This document shows, in pieces, positions 12,300 to 24,830 of a stretch of 64,000 nt of DNA. Source of the stretch: Solea solea (taxonomy: Eukaryota; Chordata; Actinopteri; Pleuronectiformes; Soleidae); assembly GCF_958295425.1 (NCBI RefSeq), contig NC_081146.1, positions 27,108,764 through 27,172,763 on the forward strand. Direction: 5' to 3'. How positions within the stretch are numbered: the first letter of the stretch is position 1; each line of letters starts with the position of its first letter. The position numbers and the translations under genes were made by a program. The notes under the pieces are model-generated. The model worked only from the letters and a program-made list of their open reading frames with translations, was not told where the DNA came from and did no database searches.

Positions 12300-13125
12300 T
12301 GAATAACTTGTAAAACACGTTTATTTCTGATCAGATTAACAGCTGACTGGATAGATTGAGAAGCAGGATTAACATATCCTGTTTTTTAGCCTGGTCTGGA
12401 CCAGATTTACCGCATAGAATAAATTGCTTGAAACCATTGCTTTCGTGCAACTGATTTGAAGCTAAGTTCAGCCAGGATAAGCAACATAGCCCGACTCAAT
12501 CCCTTGTCCTAGTTTCGTGCCACAGGCGCTATAAATCACGGTATCAAGTGTATTTTTAAACAATAATATACAACATTTTTGAAAGCTTAAATCAATGTTT
12601 TGTTTGAATCTTAAAAAGTGTTGTTTGAAAATATTGACAGAAATCTAATTCCATACAATATTAAATATTAACTTAATTTTTGTTTTTATCAAATACAAAT
12701 ATCGGTCGTCATGAAATCATCAGAATTAAAATAACACTGGACCACATGTAATCACATTAATAATTAATGCAGGTAAATAAAATGAAGGTAAATACATCTA
12801 AAACCTCCTAAAATGAACTAGTTGATTTGATATTGAAAACAACACATACATGTCGCAGGCAGTTTGCGAAACACTGAAATTAAAACTGACATTTTCAATT
12901 TCAAAACATGATATGTTACTTGCTTATCACCTCGCGGACCACTAGGGGTCACTCGCGGACCACACTTTGAGAAAGGCTGATCTAAAAGATCACGAATAAC
13001 ACGTAAAACACGTTTATGTCTGAACCCACTGACAGCTGACTGGACGGACTGAGCAGCAGGATAACATATCAATCACCATGGGAACTTATGCATCATTGCT
13101 TTTGTGCAACCAACTTTCAGCCAGG
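12300..13125. repeat. Two diverged direct copies of a repeat of roughly 130-180 bp
   Basis: Text at about 12310-12490 (TAAAACACGTTTAT, AACAGCTGACTGGA, GCAGGATTAACATATC, then TTCAGCCAGGATAAGCAACA) returns in the same order at about 12999-13135 with about 10-15% change. Between them, at about 12930-12985, is a block built of two close GCGGACCAC words followed by TTTGAGAAAGGCTGA, typical of the end of a fish DNA transposon. Confidence 0.55.
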
Positions 13126-13149
13126 ATAAGTAACATAGAAGTTTAAAAT

Positions 13150-13264
13150 GAGTGTCTTACTGCGTCCAACCTCAGCAGCAATGGCACGCTGCGAGAGGCC
13201 TTGCTGATGCAGCTCAACAATCCGACCGTGTTCAAAGAGAGAAAGCTTTTTTTGCCTTTGCCAT
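13150..13264 (-). mobile_element. Tc1-type transposase N-terminal fragment (helix-turn-helix)
   Basis: Minus-strand ATG at 13264. Apart from one frameshift in an A-run, the segment reads MAKAKK then FEHGRIVELHQQGLSQRAIA then AEVGRSKT, the DNA-binding helix-turn-helix of a Tc1/Tc3-like transposase. The rest of the element is absent. Confidence 0.7.
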
Positions 13265-13603
13265 CAGGAGGTCATGACAGTGTGGATACCTGACAGAAAA
13301 TGGCACTAAATCCACATTTTTTGCAAAGATTTAGGCTTTTAAAGGCTGTGGTCTTAAAGTTTTTATCAGCTGATGAACAGCCTATTTCAGTTTAATGGTT
13401 GTTTGCAATAAATTGCTTACTAATTTTTTTTCTCACTCCCATTTCTTCTTTTTGCATTTTGAAGCACTACTTAGAACCTTCTTAAGATCCAACAGTGAGT
13501 GCAACATGTAAATTCTTGCAATTTTTCAACTGAAATGTTGATCAGGAGTTTATATTCAAATTCATGACTGAAATCAAACTTTGTCCAAAATACAACACAA
13601 TCC

Positions 13604-16600
13604 TCACATTTCAGCCATTGTATCCTTGACAGCGGAGTATACTGCCATGTCCTCCCCTTCACCTTCACCTTCATCTGGGTTTATTTTTGTCTCTGCATCT
13701 TCCTCCATGACAGCCTCTTTGCCCTCCAACGGCTCATGTTCCTTTCCACCGTCTTCTATGTGCGTTGTAACTTTTTTAATTTCAGTATACTCAGTCTCTG
13801 TGGTCTCTTGGTTTTTTGCTGCATCCCTTGGAGATTTTCTCTCCAACAGTGAAAAATCAATGTTGGCATACTCCACATCTGTTGGTTCACCACTGGGTTG
13901 GAGGGCCCTCCTTTCCACACATTCATATTCAGCTTCCTCCTGGCTGTGCATCTGATGATGTTCTTGTGCCTGGCCATCATATGTCTGTAAGGTTAAGTAC
14001 GGTTACAATTATAGGCAGATGAAGTCCAACAAATGAGCAGAATAATGATGTTTTCTTAAGTCAGAACCATTGTTCTAGGGTATTACTCAACTTCTAAAAT
14101 CAAACAAAAGTTAGATGTTTTTTATTTTATTTAACATAACCATTTAGATAATTATAAAGGTCATTATATGTGCTTTCATAGCACATAGCATTAAAATGGA
14201 AAGTGATCAATATAAGGTCAACATGGTTATGACAGTATTTTAACTCAAGTCTATATGTCTGGAAGTTCCAAGGTGCTGCAGACTTCTTTCATGATGTGAA
14301 ATGAATTTAATTGAGTTTGATGAAGGCAGATCATTGAAGTTAAGTTTGTATAAGTTGACTGACATAAGCTGTTAAGACTTTGTCATGTTTAAAATGGCTG
14401 TAAATTAAAATGTTATATGGCTGTGCAGTTGCCATCAGTGTTTCATTTTGACAAGCTTTGTTAGTCTGATGATATATGGTCAATGCGTTACTTAATACAA
14501 TCATTTTCTTTCATATAGCCTACATTTGTGTTCCTTATTGAGTGATTAAATGTGTTTAAAAAATAACAGACAGATACATAAAATTTCAAGTGCCATTATG
14601 GGATGGATAGACCGCCTCTGGCCATTGTTCACATATATAATTTGTGTCTGTCAGTCTTAATCTGGTGGGAAGACCCCAAGGGCAGAGCTGCAATTCTAAA
14701 CATAAATACCAGTGGATCCTCTTGATTGGTAACCATCTCCAGAGTCTCATCAAGAATACAGTTGCTCTGCTGTTTTTTTCTACAAGAAAGAAAGAAAGAA
14801 TAAATCAAAATATACTTTCAATGTATTTAAATCAACATTGTCCATGAACAAAACTTGTAAATACACTTGTGAGATTGATATTTACCTGTGGCGTCTTTGT
14901 ACCAAACAGCAAATGGTTACGTAGAGAATGATGCCAGTCAAAAAGGCAACGATGGTTTGCAGCCATGGAAACTTTTTAACAACTGTCATGAATTGACCTG
15001 TAGTCAAGAGAACAATGAAAATGAACAAAGTGGAACATAAAGAGTTAGCTGTAGGAAGCTGGATTTGTACATGAAAAACATTATGTACATGAAATACCTC
15101 AGGCAATAAAGTATTGATTTACAGTGGCACTAAAAGCTACGGTCACGGAGCTCTGTAATAATGTAGCAAAAGGGTTGTACGTGAAAAAACATACCCTCTT
15201 TGTATGATGGGTTTATGCTGATGTTGAGGTTTTCTCTTGCTTCCCCATTTTCATTGCTACTGACACACTCAACAGAAATATTTTGGTGGCCTTTCACAGT
15301 CAGGATCAGGAAGCTGTTGACCGTGTAGTTTGACACAGTGACAGTGGTTGAATACTCTGTATAGTTTCTCAACAGCGGCCATTTGATAGCAGGTAAAGGT
15401 AAGCCCCCACTGATACACACACAGGTTAGTACATCCAACTCAGCCTTACATCCTGAGGCTTTGAAGATCTTTGAAAACCCTGTAAGCACATGAGCACGAA
15501 CAAAATCAACAAAATGATGATGAATATGTTAAATGTTAACACTTCATCTTCAGAAATACTTGTTCTGTTTACTTACAAGTCACAGTTAGATCAGCATTTA
15601 TAGTCATGGTTGTGTCTAAGTATTTTGTTGAACAGACGTAACGACCAGAATGGTCTGCTGTCACATTTGGGATGATGAGCGTGGCTGATCCAGTGTCAGT
15701 ATGCAGGTCAGTTCCAGGTAAGCCAAGCTTAGTCCATGAGATAAGAGATGGGGGGAAACTGTTAGTGCTGCACGTGAGATTCAGAACATCTCCCTTCTTC
15801 ACAGTCGTATCTCCAGTGATCCAAGGTTCTCTCACATCTGTCAAACAAATCACTCGTAAAATTATTTGAATTAGAAATAAACGTACATCACATACATATG
15901 TCACAGATATGCAACCATTATACTGTGCATCCTTGTGTATATACTGTATTTTACAATGTGCTGCGCTCCACAGGCAATTTCCCCCATAGTGGGACTAGGG
16001 CTAAAGGCGGGGTCACACCCTGGGCAGGTGGCCAGTCCATCACAGGGCCACATGGAGACAAACATCCATTCATAGTGGGACTAATAAAGTATTATATCAT
16101 CTTGACTGATACATTGTGTTTTAAAACATTTCACTGGGGAGTGCTACAATCTTAAGAATTTAACAAACACATTATTGTTCTAAATTTGCCAGACAATGAC
16201 AATGACGCAAGCGTCACAAAGCTTTGTTTAGAAACACATTGCACTTTGATAATCTGATACGAATAATTCACTATATCTAAAAACATATAACCAGACAGAG
16301 TACTTACAGATTACTGTTACGTTGACATATTTCTTTGGGGTGTCAATCGGATGTATTACCCTGCATATGTACAGTCCAGAATCTTCTGCAGTTACGTTTG
16401 CGATGGAAAGAGTAGCAGTTCCACTCTCCTTCACCTGGAGGGTTTCAGCATCCTTTTGCTCATAATTTTCTGTTCCACTTTGAATGTCATAGCCAGAAAA
16501 TTTAGTCCACAAGATGAGTGATGGAGGGAAACTTTCAACACTGCATCTAAGGTTCAGAGTCTGACCCTCCTTCACACTTGCATCCTCAGTGATTCGAACT

Positions 16601-19282
16601 TCCTTCACATCTGAGGTACAAAAACACAGTTTTACATCAGCATCACTGAACTCCTCAGCTGTCAATCATAACTTTCATGTAACTTCATGTATGTTGCTGC
16701 CATTATCGTCTACCTCCCTCCTTTCTATGTCACTTCATAATTGTTGCTGTGGACATGTTTCCCTGGGGCCCCAAAGCCTCTTTAAACTTCTCTGTGTTGC
16801 AACAGAGGAGGCATTTATTCATATAGCCCAACATCACAAACACAATTTGCCTGGAAGGGCTTTACAGTCTGCACAGTGACAGCCTCTGTCCTGCACAAAA
16901 GCCCTTGTACCAGAGAAACCTCGGGAAGAGCCACAGAGGAGGAAACCCTCTTGCAGGACGCACAGACGTGCAGTAGGTGTCACATGACAAAGCAGACAAT
17001 CTCCTGGGACCCTGAGCTGAGAACATTATTCCACAGCAGTCACAACTTTGTGAACAAACACTTGAATTGACTGATTGATTATCTACATACTGCTAGAACA
17101 TGAACCAACTCCTCGCTTTATTTGTAATGTTAACAAACATTTGTGCCCAGCCATGGCAAAACCAGCAACAAGTGGGCCGAGGGACATTGTGAGTTATGAA
17201 AGTGTGATTTCTAACGTTTCCATCAATGTCAATGGCCATTTGAATGTAGGCACTCCTCAAACTGCTTAAGGGAGAATTTCAGCCTCAAAGATTTACAGAA
17301 ATACAGGAAAACAGATGACACAGCATGGCATGAGTGGACACTGATGTGAATGGCAGCTAGTATTATCCAATCTGTGAACTTCCTTTAGCCAAACCTCAAC
17401 ATTGTGCTGACCAAATAGTCTTGATGATAAACTCGTCTTTTCAAGTCTTGAAAATGGGAGTTCCGATTCTTCAGGGGGACATCATTAGCATTTGGCACTC
17501 GGCAACAATACATGAACCATAATGCTCATTTGCTTCATTAAAAACAAGGTGACGAGCATAAAGTAGTGATGCCAAAGGTTTCATTTGTAACAGCAGAAAA
17601 TCATAAAACTTCATAAAACTTCAGAAGTGGTTTGAGGACAAATGCTGTCACATACAAGTATGCATAATATCAATCTATCCTCAGGACAATTAAGAGTTAA
17701 TCTGTTCATCCATTTGTTTCCACCGCCACCATATTAACAATGAACACATGATTTTTTTTGGAAAGTTTAAATCTTGATCTTTGATTCACTGTTACTCTTG
17801 ACTATGTTTCCTCCCTTAATACCTGTCATTCAAACACAAACACACAATGACATGTGTGTACAGCTGGACTGATTAAAAACATCAATATGTTCTCAGAAAT
17901 GAAAATGAGTGTGTATTTGAACACAGACTTCCTTAAACCACTTCTGCGGGTGAAGAACCACATGTTCTACTTACAGGTCACCATCAAAGTCACAGTCTCC
18001 TCCGTAGTCACGTCTCCTGTGAAGTTGATCTTACAGGTGATGTTGGTGCGATGATGTTCAGCTGAAGGGTGGAACGTTAGAGTTGAACTGTGTCTCTGTT
18101 TTTCAAACTTGGAATCTGTGCTGTTCCCTGTGATGTGGGATTCATTCTTCCCTGCTCCACTCCAAATCCAGATGATTTTAGGATCCGATTCCAAGCAGAG
18201 ACTGGGAGCAGTGCAAGACATGTAGGTCAACTGTCCCACTTTCAGACCAGAAATCTTCACTGTGGGCCTCTGACTCAGACCTGGAATAAAACAGCATTCC
18301 GCTAATGGATTCTGGTGAAATGTACTTACATTTAAAATAAAATATCAACCTTTATATTTACATTTTGTAGTTTCTCAAATGGCTGATAAATGTCAAACAT
18401 AAATGTAGGTACCAATATTTGTTGTATCGGCTGTAGATCAAGATAAAGAAAGACAGAGCAGATTGTCATCTAACCAGAGGGTTGCTAGTTTGATGCTGGT
18501 GTGCTGATGTGTCGTTGGGGAAGATATTGAACCCCAAATTGCCCCTAAGGTTGTGATGTGTGAGAGTTGTGTGATAGAAAAACAGCACATGGGTGTGAAT
18601 AACGTGAGATGTTGAAAGTGTGAAGTGCCTTCAGATAGTACTGCATAAATAAAGGTACCATACCTTACCTTTAACAGAAACCATTGTCCTTGGAGCAAAC
18701 GTGTATCCCTTTAAGAGATTTACCCTAAGTTGATATGAGCCAGAATCGGACACTTTCAGGTTACTGATAATGATCGTGCAGTTGTTCCTCACGCCAGGCT
18801 TCAGCAGTTTTACACGTCTCCTAAACCCAGACGGAATCTTTGTGTTGACCATGTTAGATTGGAATATGGTCTCTACATCACTACATCTCCGCTTAATTGG
18901 TTCACATTTGTACCAAACTAGATTGTTGGGTATAAATGTTTTGGGTGTAGTGAAATAACACGGGATCACGACACAGAGTCCAGCCACTGCGGTTATTTCC
19001 TTCCTAGCAAGAGTGATACAAAATTCAGCAGAACAGGTTTTCTTTCCCCACTCTGAAGCACCTGTTAAAACAAAGCAGGGACGATTAGTCACAGATTTTA
19101 CTGTGTCCTTTTTTCAATTCTACATGTGTGATGAGCAGGTTTAGAAGAGGGAAACGTAATGTAGACAAATATCAAACTATTTTGTACAGACATTTAACAA
19201 ATAAATACAATGAAAAGTGAATACCTGCATGGATGATTGTCACAGAGAAAAGAGTTGCCCACATGAGAACAAACATCCTCAT
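13604..19282 (-). CDS. cd22: Siglec-family inhibitory Ig receptor, CD22-like, nine exons, 722 aa
   Basis: Type I membrane lectin-like receptor expected to dampen signalling in leukocytes. Exons in transcript order: 19282-19225 (signal peptide MRMFVLMWATLFSVT), 19061-18669 (V-set), 18280-17975, 16610-16308, 15837-15577, 15479-15195 (four further Ig domains), 14997-14886 (membrane helix TIVAFLTGIILYVTICCLV), 14779-14710, 13984-13604. All Ig exons are phase 1-1, and the total is 2169 bp. The V-set has the Siglec GLCVVIPC signature and an Arg in SYQLRV where Siglecs bind sialic acid. The tail carries VEYANI (ITIM), TEYTEI (ITSM-like, the usual distal Siglec motif), and weaker AEYECV and AVYSAV. 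Next to mag on the same strand, as human CD22 is next to MAG. Human CD22 has seven Ig domains and this has five, so another Siglec is possible. Confidence 0.87.
15965..16078. repeat. Fish interspersed repeat in cd22 intron
   Basis: Contains the frequent fish repeat phrases GGCCAGTCCATCACAGGGCC and CACATGGAGACAAACATCCA. It lies in the intron between the third and fourth Ig exons. Confidence 0.5.
16800..17010 (-). repeat. Fish interspersed repeat, inverted relative to the copy at 40 kb
   Basis: The phrase TATAGCCCAACATCACAAAC followed by GGGCTTTACAGTCTG is the reverse complement of text at 40137-40205, so one family is present in both orientations. It lies in an intron of the cd22 gene. Confidence 0.55.
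18467..18662. repeat. SINE-like repeat in cd22 intron
   Basis: Holds TCGTTGGGGAAGATATTGAA, CCCCAAATTGCCCC and a tail ending GTACTGCATAAATAAAGGTA. It is related to the tails at 5868, 26938 and 32853. It ends directly beside the V-set exon donor. Confidence 0.5.
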
Positions 19283-19666
19283 GTCTGTGCTTCTTCTTCC
19301 TCCACAGTAAAACTGTACATGACAAATACAGAAACTGAACCAAAGGAAACTCCACAGTTGATACTGTCATCCTAAAACAGGATGTTCTGAACGTTCAGAA
19401 ATCCCTTAGTTATGAAATAAATTTAAGCCCTCAGAAACTTTTAACTCTGACAAACTCATTCAATCGCCCCTTCCTCTCTCCCACTCTGGAAAAGTGGAAA
19501 AAAAACAGGTGAAGAAACAACTCAAATGTTTTTAAAGCATTATTGAAATATTGTCTTGTACCTTTCTCTGTATTGTCCTCTCTGTTGTGATTCTCATATG
19601 AAGTGACTTCTCTGTTTCTGCCATGAAACTTCCTGTCATAGCAGTTCCAGGAAGTTTCTCAATCCA
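19283..19666 (-). promoter_or_regulatory. Short upstream region of cd22, bounded by the CACTA element
   Basis: Only 384 bases separate the cd22 start codon from the transposon end. The stretch holds ETS/PU.1-type cores: ACTTCCTGTC at about 19628-19637 and AGGAAGTTT near 19649-19657. This would fit expression in white blood cells. No TATA box stands out. Promoter role is inferred from position only. Confidence 0.35.
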
Positions 19667-19984
19667 CACTGTAACAAAATGTCCTGTTAAATTACAGTAA
19701 ACTACTGGCAGCTACAGCTTGAAACTGTTATTCTACAGTGTACCTACTGTGACTTACAACAACAGTTTAGTACCTTTAAGATATTACAGTACTGTGCTGT
19801 ATGTAAAATAAACATTACAGTATTATACTGTCAGCTCTTTGGTTGCAGTTATACTGTTATTTTACAGTTCCTACAGTATTCTCCATTAACAACTTATTAC
19901 TGTAAAACTGTAGAATGTGATCTTCACAGTGATATAAACTAATGATTTCAAAAATTTAAATGAAAACCCCTGAAATAACAATAA

Positions 19985-20031
<47 letters not shown>

Positions 20032-20311
20032 TAAAATAGCTATCACAGAAATGGCTCAGACAAGAGATGGCCTTACAACATTAGGCATTTTTTAAAGCTG
20101 AACATTTTCAGTATCTACAAAATCCATAAAAACACCATTATTACTTGGTTGTCAGAATTTTTTCTTGAACTATGAAAAGTAATGGCTAACATTACATTCA
20201 TTAAACTTTGTATTTTCCTCCCCGGGTCAAAATTGACCAGGTCTGGTTTGACTGTTTGCAAAGCATAGAGTACAAATTATCAGCCAATTCAACTTCGATT
20301 TAACCTTACTG

Positions 20312-23300
20312 CTAGTTTTGGTCATCCATCAAATTTTTTAGTAGAGTGGCCACATGGGGATTCACCGTTGTTGCCTTTTTGTGGACCAGCTTTCCTGTCT
20401 TCTTTGACACCACCTTCCCCTGGCTGGTCTTTCTTCCCCTCTCAGGATTAATCCCAATGAGGCGCCTAAAATGTAATAATAGAGAAAATATATAAGATAA
20501 AGATCATTTGCATTTAATATGGAACCCTATCACATTAATTGAATAAAAAAAAAATAGGATGTCTTTTTATGATAATGACCCCTGTGTCTCATAATTATGA
20601 GAGAATCATCTCATTTTGATAAACTATTTATGAGAAACAAAACATTCATGATTCAGGATTACAACAGATCAGCTGTTGCCATTATTACAGTATCTATTAA
20701 ACTTTGATTTGAGGGTGGCATTAGGAAACTTTGTCATCTTTGGGAAAGTTAATCTTTGGCAAAGTTCAACATATACATACTTTATGAAGACTGTATTTCA
20801 GGCTCCTCAACCATTGTGTCTATTGTCAACTTAAGAAGAGCATTTAGCGAAGGACACATTGCTCAATAAGAGCACCACAGAGAGTGACATGGCCAGTCTG
20901 AACAGCCCCATTCCTTAATTAAGATATGTGCCAAAAGGAAGCAGGCTATGCTTTGATGTGTAGGCGATAGGTGCAACAACAACTGTAAAAGTTAATATAC
21001 CAGTATGGCTTATAATAAATGACAATTCAATATTTCTGAACAGAGCTGGGAAGAGGGGTAACATACTCATTTACCTTTGAACAAATTCCAGTGTCCTTGC
21101 ATCTTCTTCTTGGTAGTGCAGGTTGAACACATAGTACGTGGCAAAAACTGCAGCAAGCCCTGTGATGAAGGTTTTTTGGATGCCTTCACAGATGACCTGG
21201 CTTTCGATGCTGATCATCCAATGTCCCAATGTGACTCCACCACCAGCAACTGATGCAGACAACAGTTAGGGAAAACAAATATGGGTATAAGGGCCTTATA
21301 TGAGCATAAGATGTTCACAAAAAAAGCCATCCCTCTATTTTTTTTAAAGTAATGTTTTGTGCAACTTGATGTGTTTGTGTGGCATTAAAGCTATTTGTTG
21401 TTGTTTAACTGGTGTTTTAGGTCAATACACACACATTGAACCGTAGTGCTAAGAGGAAGGCTGGACAGAAATGTGTTCGATGTATTCATTGCAATGTCTG
21501 TGTATTTTGCAGAATAACACACTAAAGACACAACATACAAAGTTACACTGAGTCTCTGTTCAAGTGTGCAACACCTATCCTACATTTTCTACTGTATTTA
21601 TATCAAGTATCATAAATTATCTTATTGCAAATCATTAGTTTCCACAACTTGAGATAGCAAAAAGAATGATGAGAGAACTAAATCAATGACAGACCATGTT
21701 AAAACTTAAGTTTAGGAGACGGTTACAGAAAGAAAAATTGGACAGATGGAGACACAGAAAGACAGACTGACTTTGTTCTATACTCCATGTCATGTTTTTA
21801 TGACACTTACCCATTAGAATCAGTCGGGGACTGGTTGGGAGGGTCAGGGTGTGCTCAACACCGGCTGCTGTGGCAAACATCTGTAGAACATGGACAACAG
21901 TATCCAAATATTAAGAATGGAATTGCATGTACAGTCGTTGTAGAGACGAGAAATATTGCTAAACATTTCATCAACAACAATTGATCATCTGGCGTCGCTT
22001 GTCAGGAGCAGGTCTCTTGCTCTGGCTGATTGCACTTCCTCTGGCATTTTATCCCATGGGACTTCAAAGGTTTCATACCACTTACTGAATATGTTGGCTG
22101 ATTGTCTTAGGCTGTGCGATGTACATGGTTTTGATGGTTCTGAAGAGCTTGACAGGGATGAAATGCTGGACAGTGAAGATGAAGAGCAAGGCAATGGACA
22201 AGAGAGTGAAGTGCGACTTGTATGTGTTGAGTCACCAGGCAAGATTTATAGATTCTAGAACACATGGAAATAAAATATATTATTATTTCACAATATTTGC
22301 CACATACGCATGCAAACTCTTATCATAAACACTAGAGATTGTGAATTCGTATGGCAATTCCATTTATTGTTTTGAATAGACAATAGAAGTACTGCAGCTT
22401 TAACTGGACAGGAAAACACTATATTGATAATACTTACCCATTTTTAATGCCTCCAGAAGTTTCCGTTGCTGGATAACAGGCACATTTCTGTTGTGCACGA
22501 TGATCTGTTGTGATCTGTTGATATGTTGTACATATTTGAGGTCCTCTGTTGATTCCACACCCGAAACTTCAAGTGCTGTGATGATCTGTTTTTGAGTATC
22601 CTCAGACAAATTCTTGATGATGATGACCTTTATTTCATCACCAATGGATGACATGAATCTAAAATGTTGGGACAGAATGATGAAGAGTTAGCAAAGATAT
22701 ACCCCAAACTGAATACTCAGGCAGTGGGTCGTGATCAAGGAGCTCTGCTTGACTGACACAGTAGTAGGCTTTCTGCATTGGTGAAGTGTGGTAAGCATTA
22801 ATCTCTGGTTGACGAACAGCCTGATATACCAGTGATGAAGTACACGGCTGAATTCTTATGAATGACAGCCTTTTTGATTCTTCCCACTACAAGGCCATGA
22901 TCATTATGACCTACAACAACAAATATGTTGCTCTTATATGTTGTCCCTTTTACTGTCACATCATGACTAATAAGGGTATTTAGATGATCAAAATTAAGAT
23001 GAGCAATTGACTGTCTGATCTCATCATTGTCGTCTCCCACAATAAATTCAGTTCCCTTCTCTACCACAACAGATATATCACATGTTAAATGTCCTGCATT
23101 ATCCAGTTTAGTTACATTCTTTACATATTTATGGCGATGAGTGTGAGTGCGAAAGGCCGAACACTTAGAAAAAGCTCTTGAAAGATGCATTAGGCAGACA
23201 ACTATGAGTTTGCATGTGCCTGACATGTGCAAATGTATTCCTGCAGGTTTTACCACATATGTTGCAAGTTATCATGTTTTCACTACAAGCCTTCACAGCA
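20312..23300 (-). pseudogene. Decayed multi-exon cargo gene of the CACTA element (C2H2 finger plus downstream domains)
   Basis: A minus-strand gene of a family that I recall as common in fish EnSpm elements. Readable pieces in order: a C2H2 finger (CNICGKTCRN, then HVRHMQTH) near 23230-23290; a region ending DHGLVVGRIKKAVIHKN near 22850; an exon near 22654-22439 (NLSEDTQKQIITALEV); a Ser-rich piece with WYETFEVPWDKMPEEVQ near 22242-21985; then cleanly spliceable exons 21880-21811, 21249-21075 and 20465-20312, ending TAG. The last three join in phase (PTSPRLILMG, then GGGVTLGHWM, then INPERGRKTSQGK). The finger is broken by a frameshift and stop near 23170-23200, and the Ser-rich exon ends in a stop. 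The original function is unknown. Confidence 0.6.
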
Positions 23301-24310
23301 AAACAATCTTTAAAATACTCTGTCAAGAAAAAAAAATCATTGCATCAACAACTAGTCAACTAACGTATAGCTACTGTATATTACATTAGTGCATATTTGA
23401 AGCTACTTTTTAGCTTTTTGCATAAACCTGGATAACAAGCATCTCCCTATAAACTCCCATAAACCGTTTTACTTGAAAAAGTAAAACAAATGGTAAAATA
23501 GAACCTTGTAGCCCACATTATTTAGATCTGACAACAAATCAAATGCCCAAGCCAACTTATGCTAATTTAAGTAACATGCTTCAACAGAAAGCTAAACTTG
23601 TGTCCACATAGTTGCTAAATGAGAGTAAGGTATGCTAGTGTAACCGGGTTATACTTTAACCCGTAATACTTCCATGTAAATATGTTCAAAAAAAAACTAA
23701 GGGTCTGGGATCACCACTTGAAATAGAATAAAAATGTGTGTCCTGGTTCGAGATTTTCTTAAAGAGGACACAGTTATGAATTGAGTGAACTACATAACTG
23801 ATATCTCTTTGACTATGGAGAATGATTGACTTCACACACAGAAACTCATACAATTGTATTGTCTTTTTGATATCAAAATTATTATTTGAAAAAATATATA
23901 TAGATACATAGATTAAAGAAAAAGAAAGAGAAAAAAAAAAACACAGTTGGCAACTTGTATAAAACTTCCCTAACAGAAATGATAGTAATAAAAAAATACT
24001 CTGGCCAGAAATTTAATTTATAAATTTGCTGCAGCAGTGGGCCCACTAATGTATTCGTGCAGTTAGTGTTGAGCTAAAAAAAAAAATATTTTGAACTCCG
24101 TGGAAATCCTTGGTGTAGGAAAAATCTTACTGGCTGAGCAACCGACGTTCATCCAGAACCCAGGCCTGAAGTCCAGAATCCCGCCTGTAGCTTGACCCTA
24201 ATCTTCTTCCCCTCCTTGCAGGGTGACTCCGTCCCTCTTCGCTCAGGTACGGCGCTTTTCCTCGCTCGCTCGCTCTCTCTCGACACACACACACACACAC
24301 CAGCCGCGCT

Positions 24311-24413
24311 AATGTGAATATAAAATGAGTGTCAGACACCACCATAAAAAGTCCACTCAAATATTTCCACTCATATAAGGAGCTGACCTATATGACGTCA
24401 TTCTCCTTCAACA
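24311..24413. repeat. Promoter-like direct repeat, copy 1
   Basis: About 103 bases beginning TAATGTGAATATAAAATGAG and ending TCTCCTTCAACAGT. It repeats at 24725-24830 with a few changes and a small indel. It contains a full cAMP-response-type octamer TGACGTCA just after a TATA-like word. Confidence 0.75.
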
Positions 24414-24724
24414 GTCAGATCGGAAAGAAAAAAAATATAACAAGCTCACACTAGACCCTCTTACATCTTGCTTAACACGTAAAAAGAAAATTAGAAAACA
24501 GTGCATAAATGACATTCAACATTTTACAGAATTATTTTAACACTCACGGTAACATTTGAACAATAGAGTATCGCTATATTTGTTTTAACGACACCCACCC
24601 TTCTCCGTGACAAGCTAACTAGCTGCTAACTAGCTACTGACGAGCCAGCACAAACGCATCACAAAAATACTTCTATTAAACTCGATTAACAGATTAACAA
24701 ACATAAGGCACACAGACTTACCTA

Positions 24725-24830
24725 ATGTGAATATAAAATGAGTGTCAGACACCACCATAAACTGAATACGCTGCAATATTTCCACTCATATAAGGAGCTG
24801 ACTTATATGACGTCATTCTCCTTCAACAGT
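24725..24830. repeat. Promoter-like direct repeat, copy 2
   Basis: Second copy of the block at 24311, again with TATATGACGTCATTCTCCTT. The two lie inside the CACTA element on the 5' side of its minus-strand cargo gene. Confidence 0.75.

Noticed and set aside
13816..14022. Plus-strand frame opposite the cd22 tail exon
   Set aside because: Shadow of the coding exon on the other strand.
24127..24360. 77-codon minus-strand frame with Arg/Ser-rich text
   Set aside because: Includes a CA run and the promoter-like repeat; no family features.
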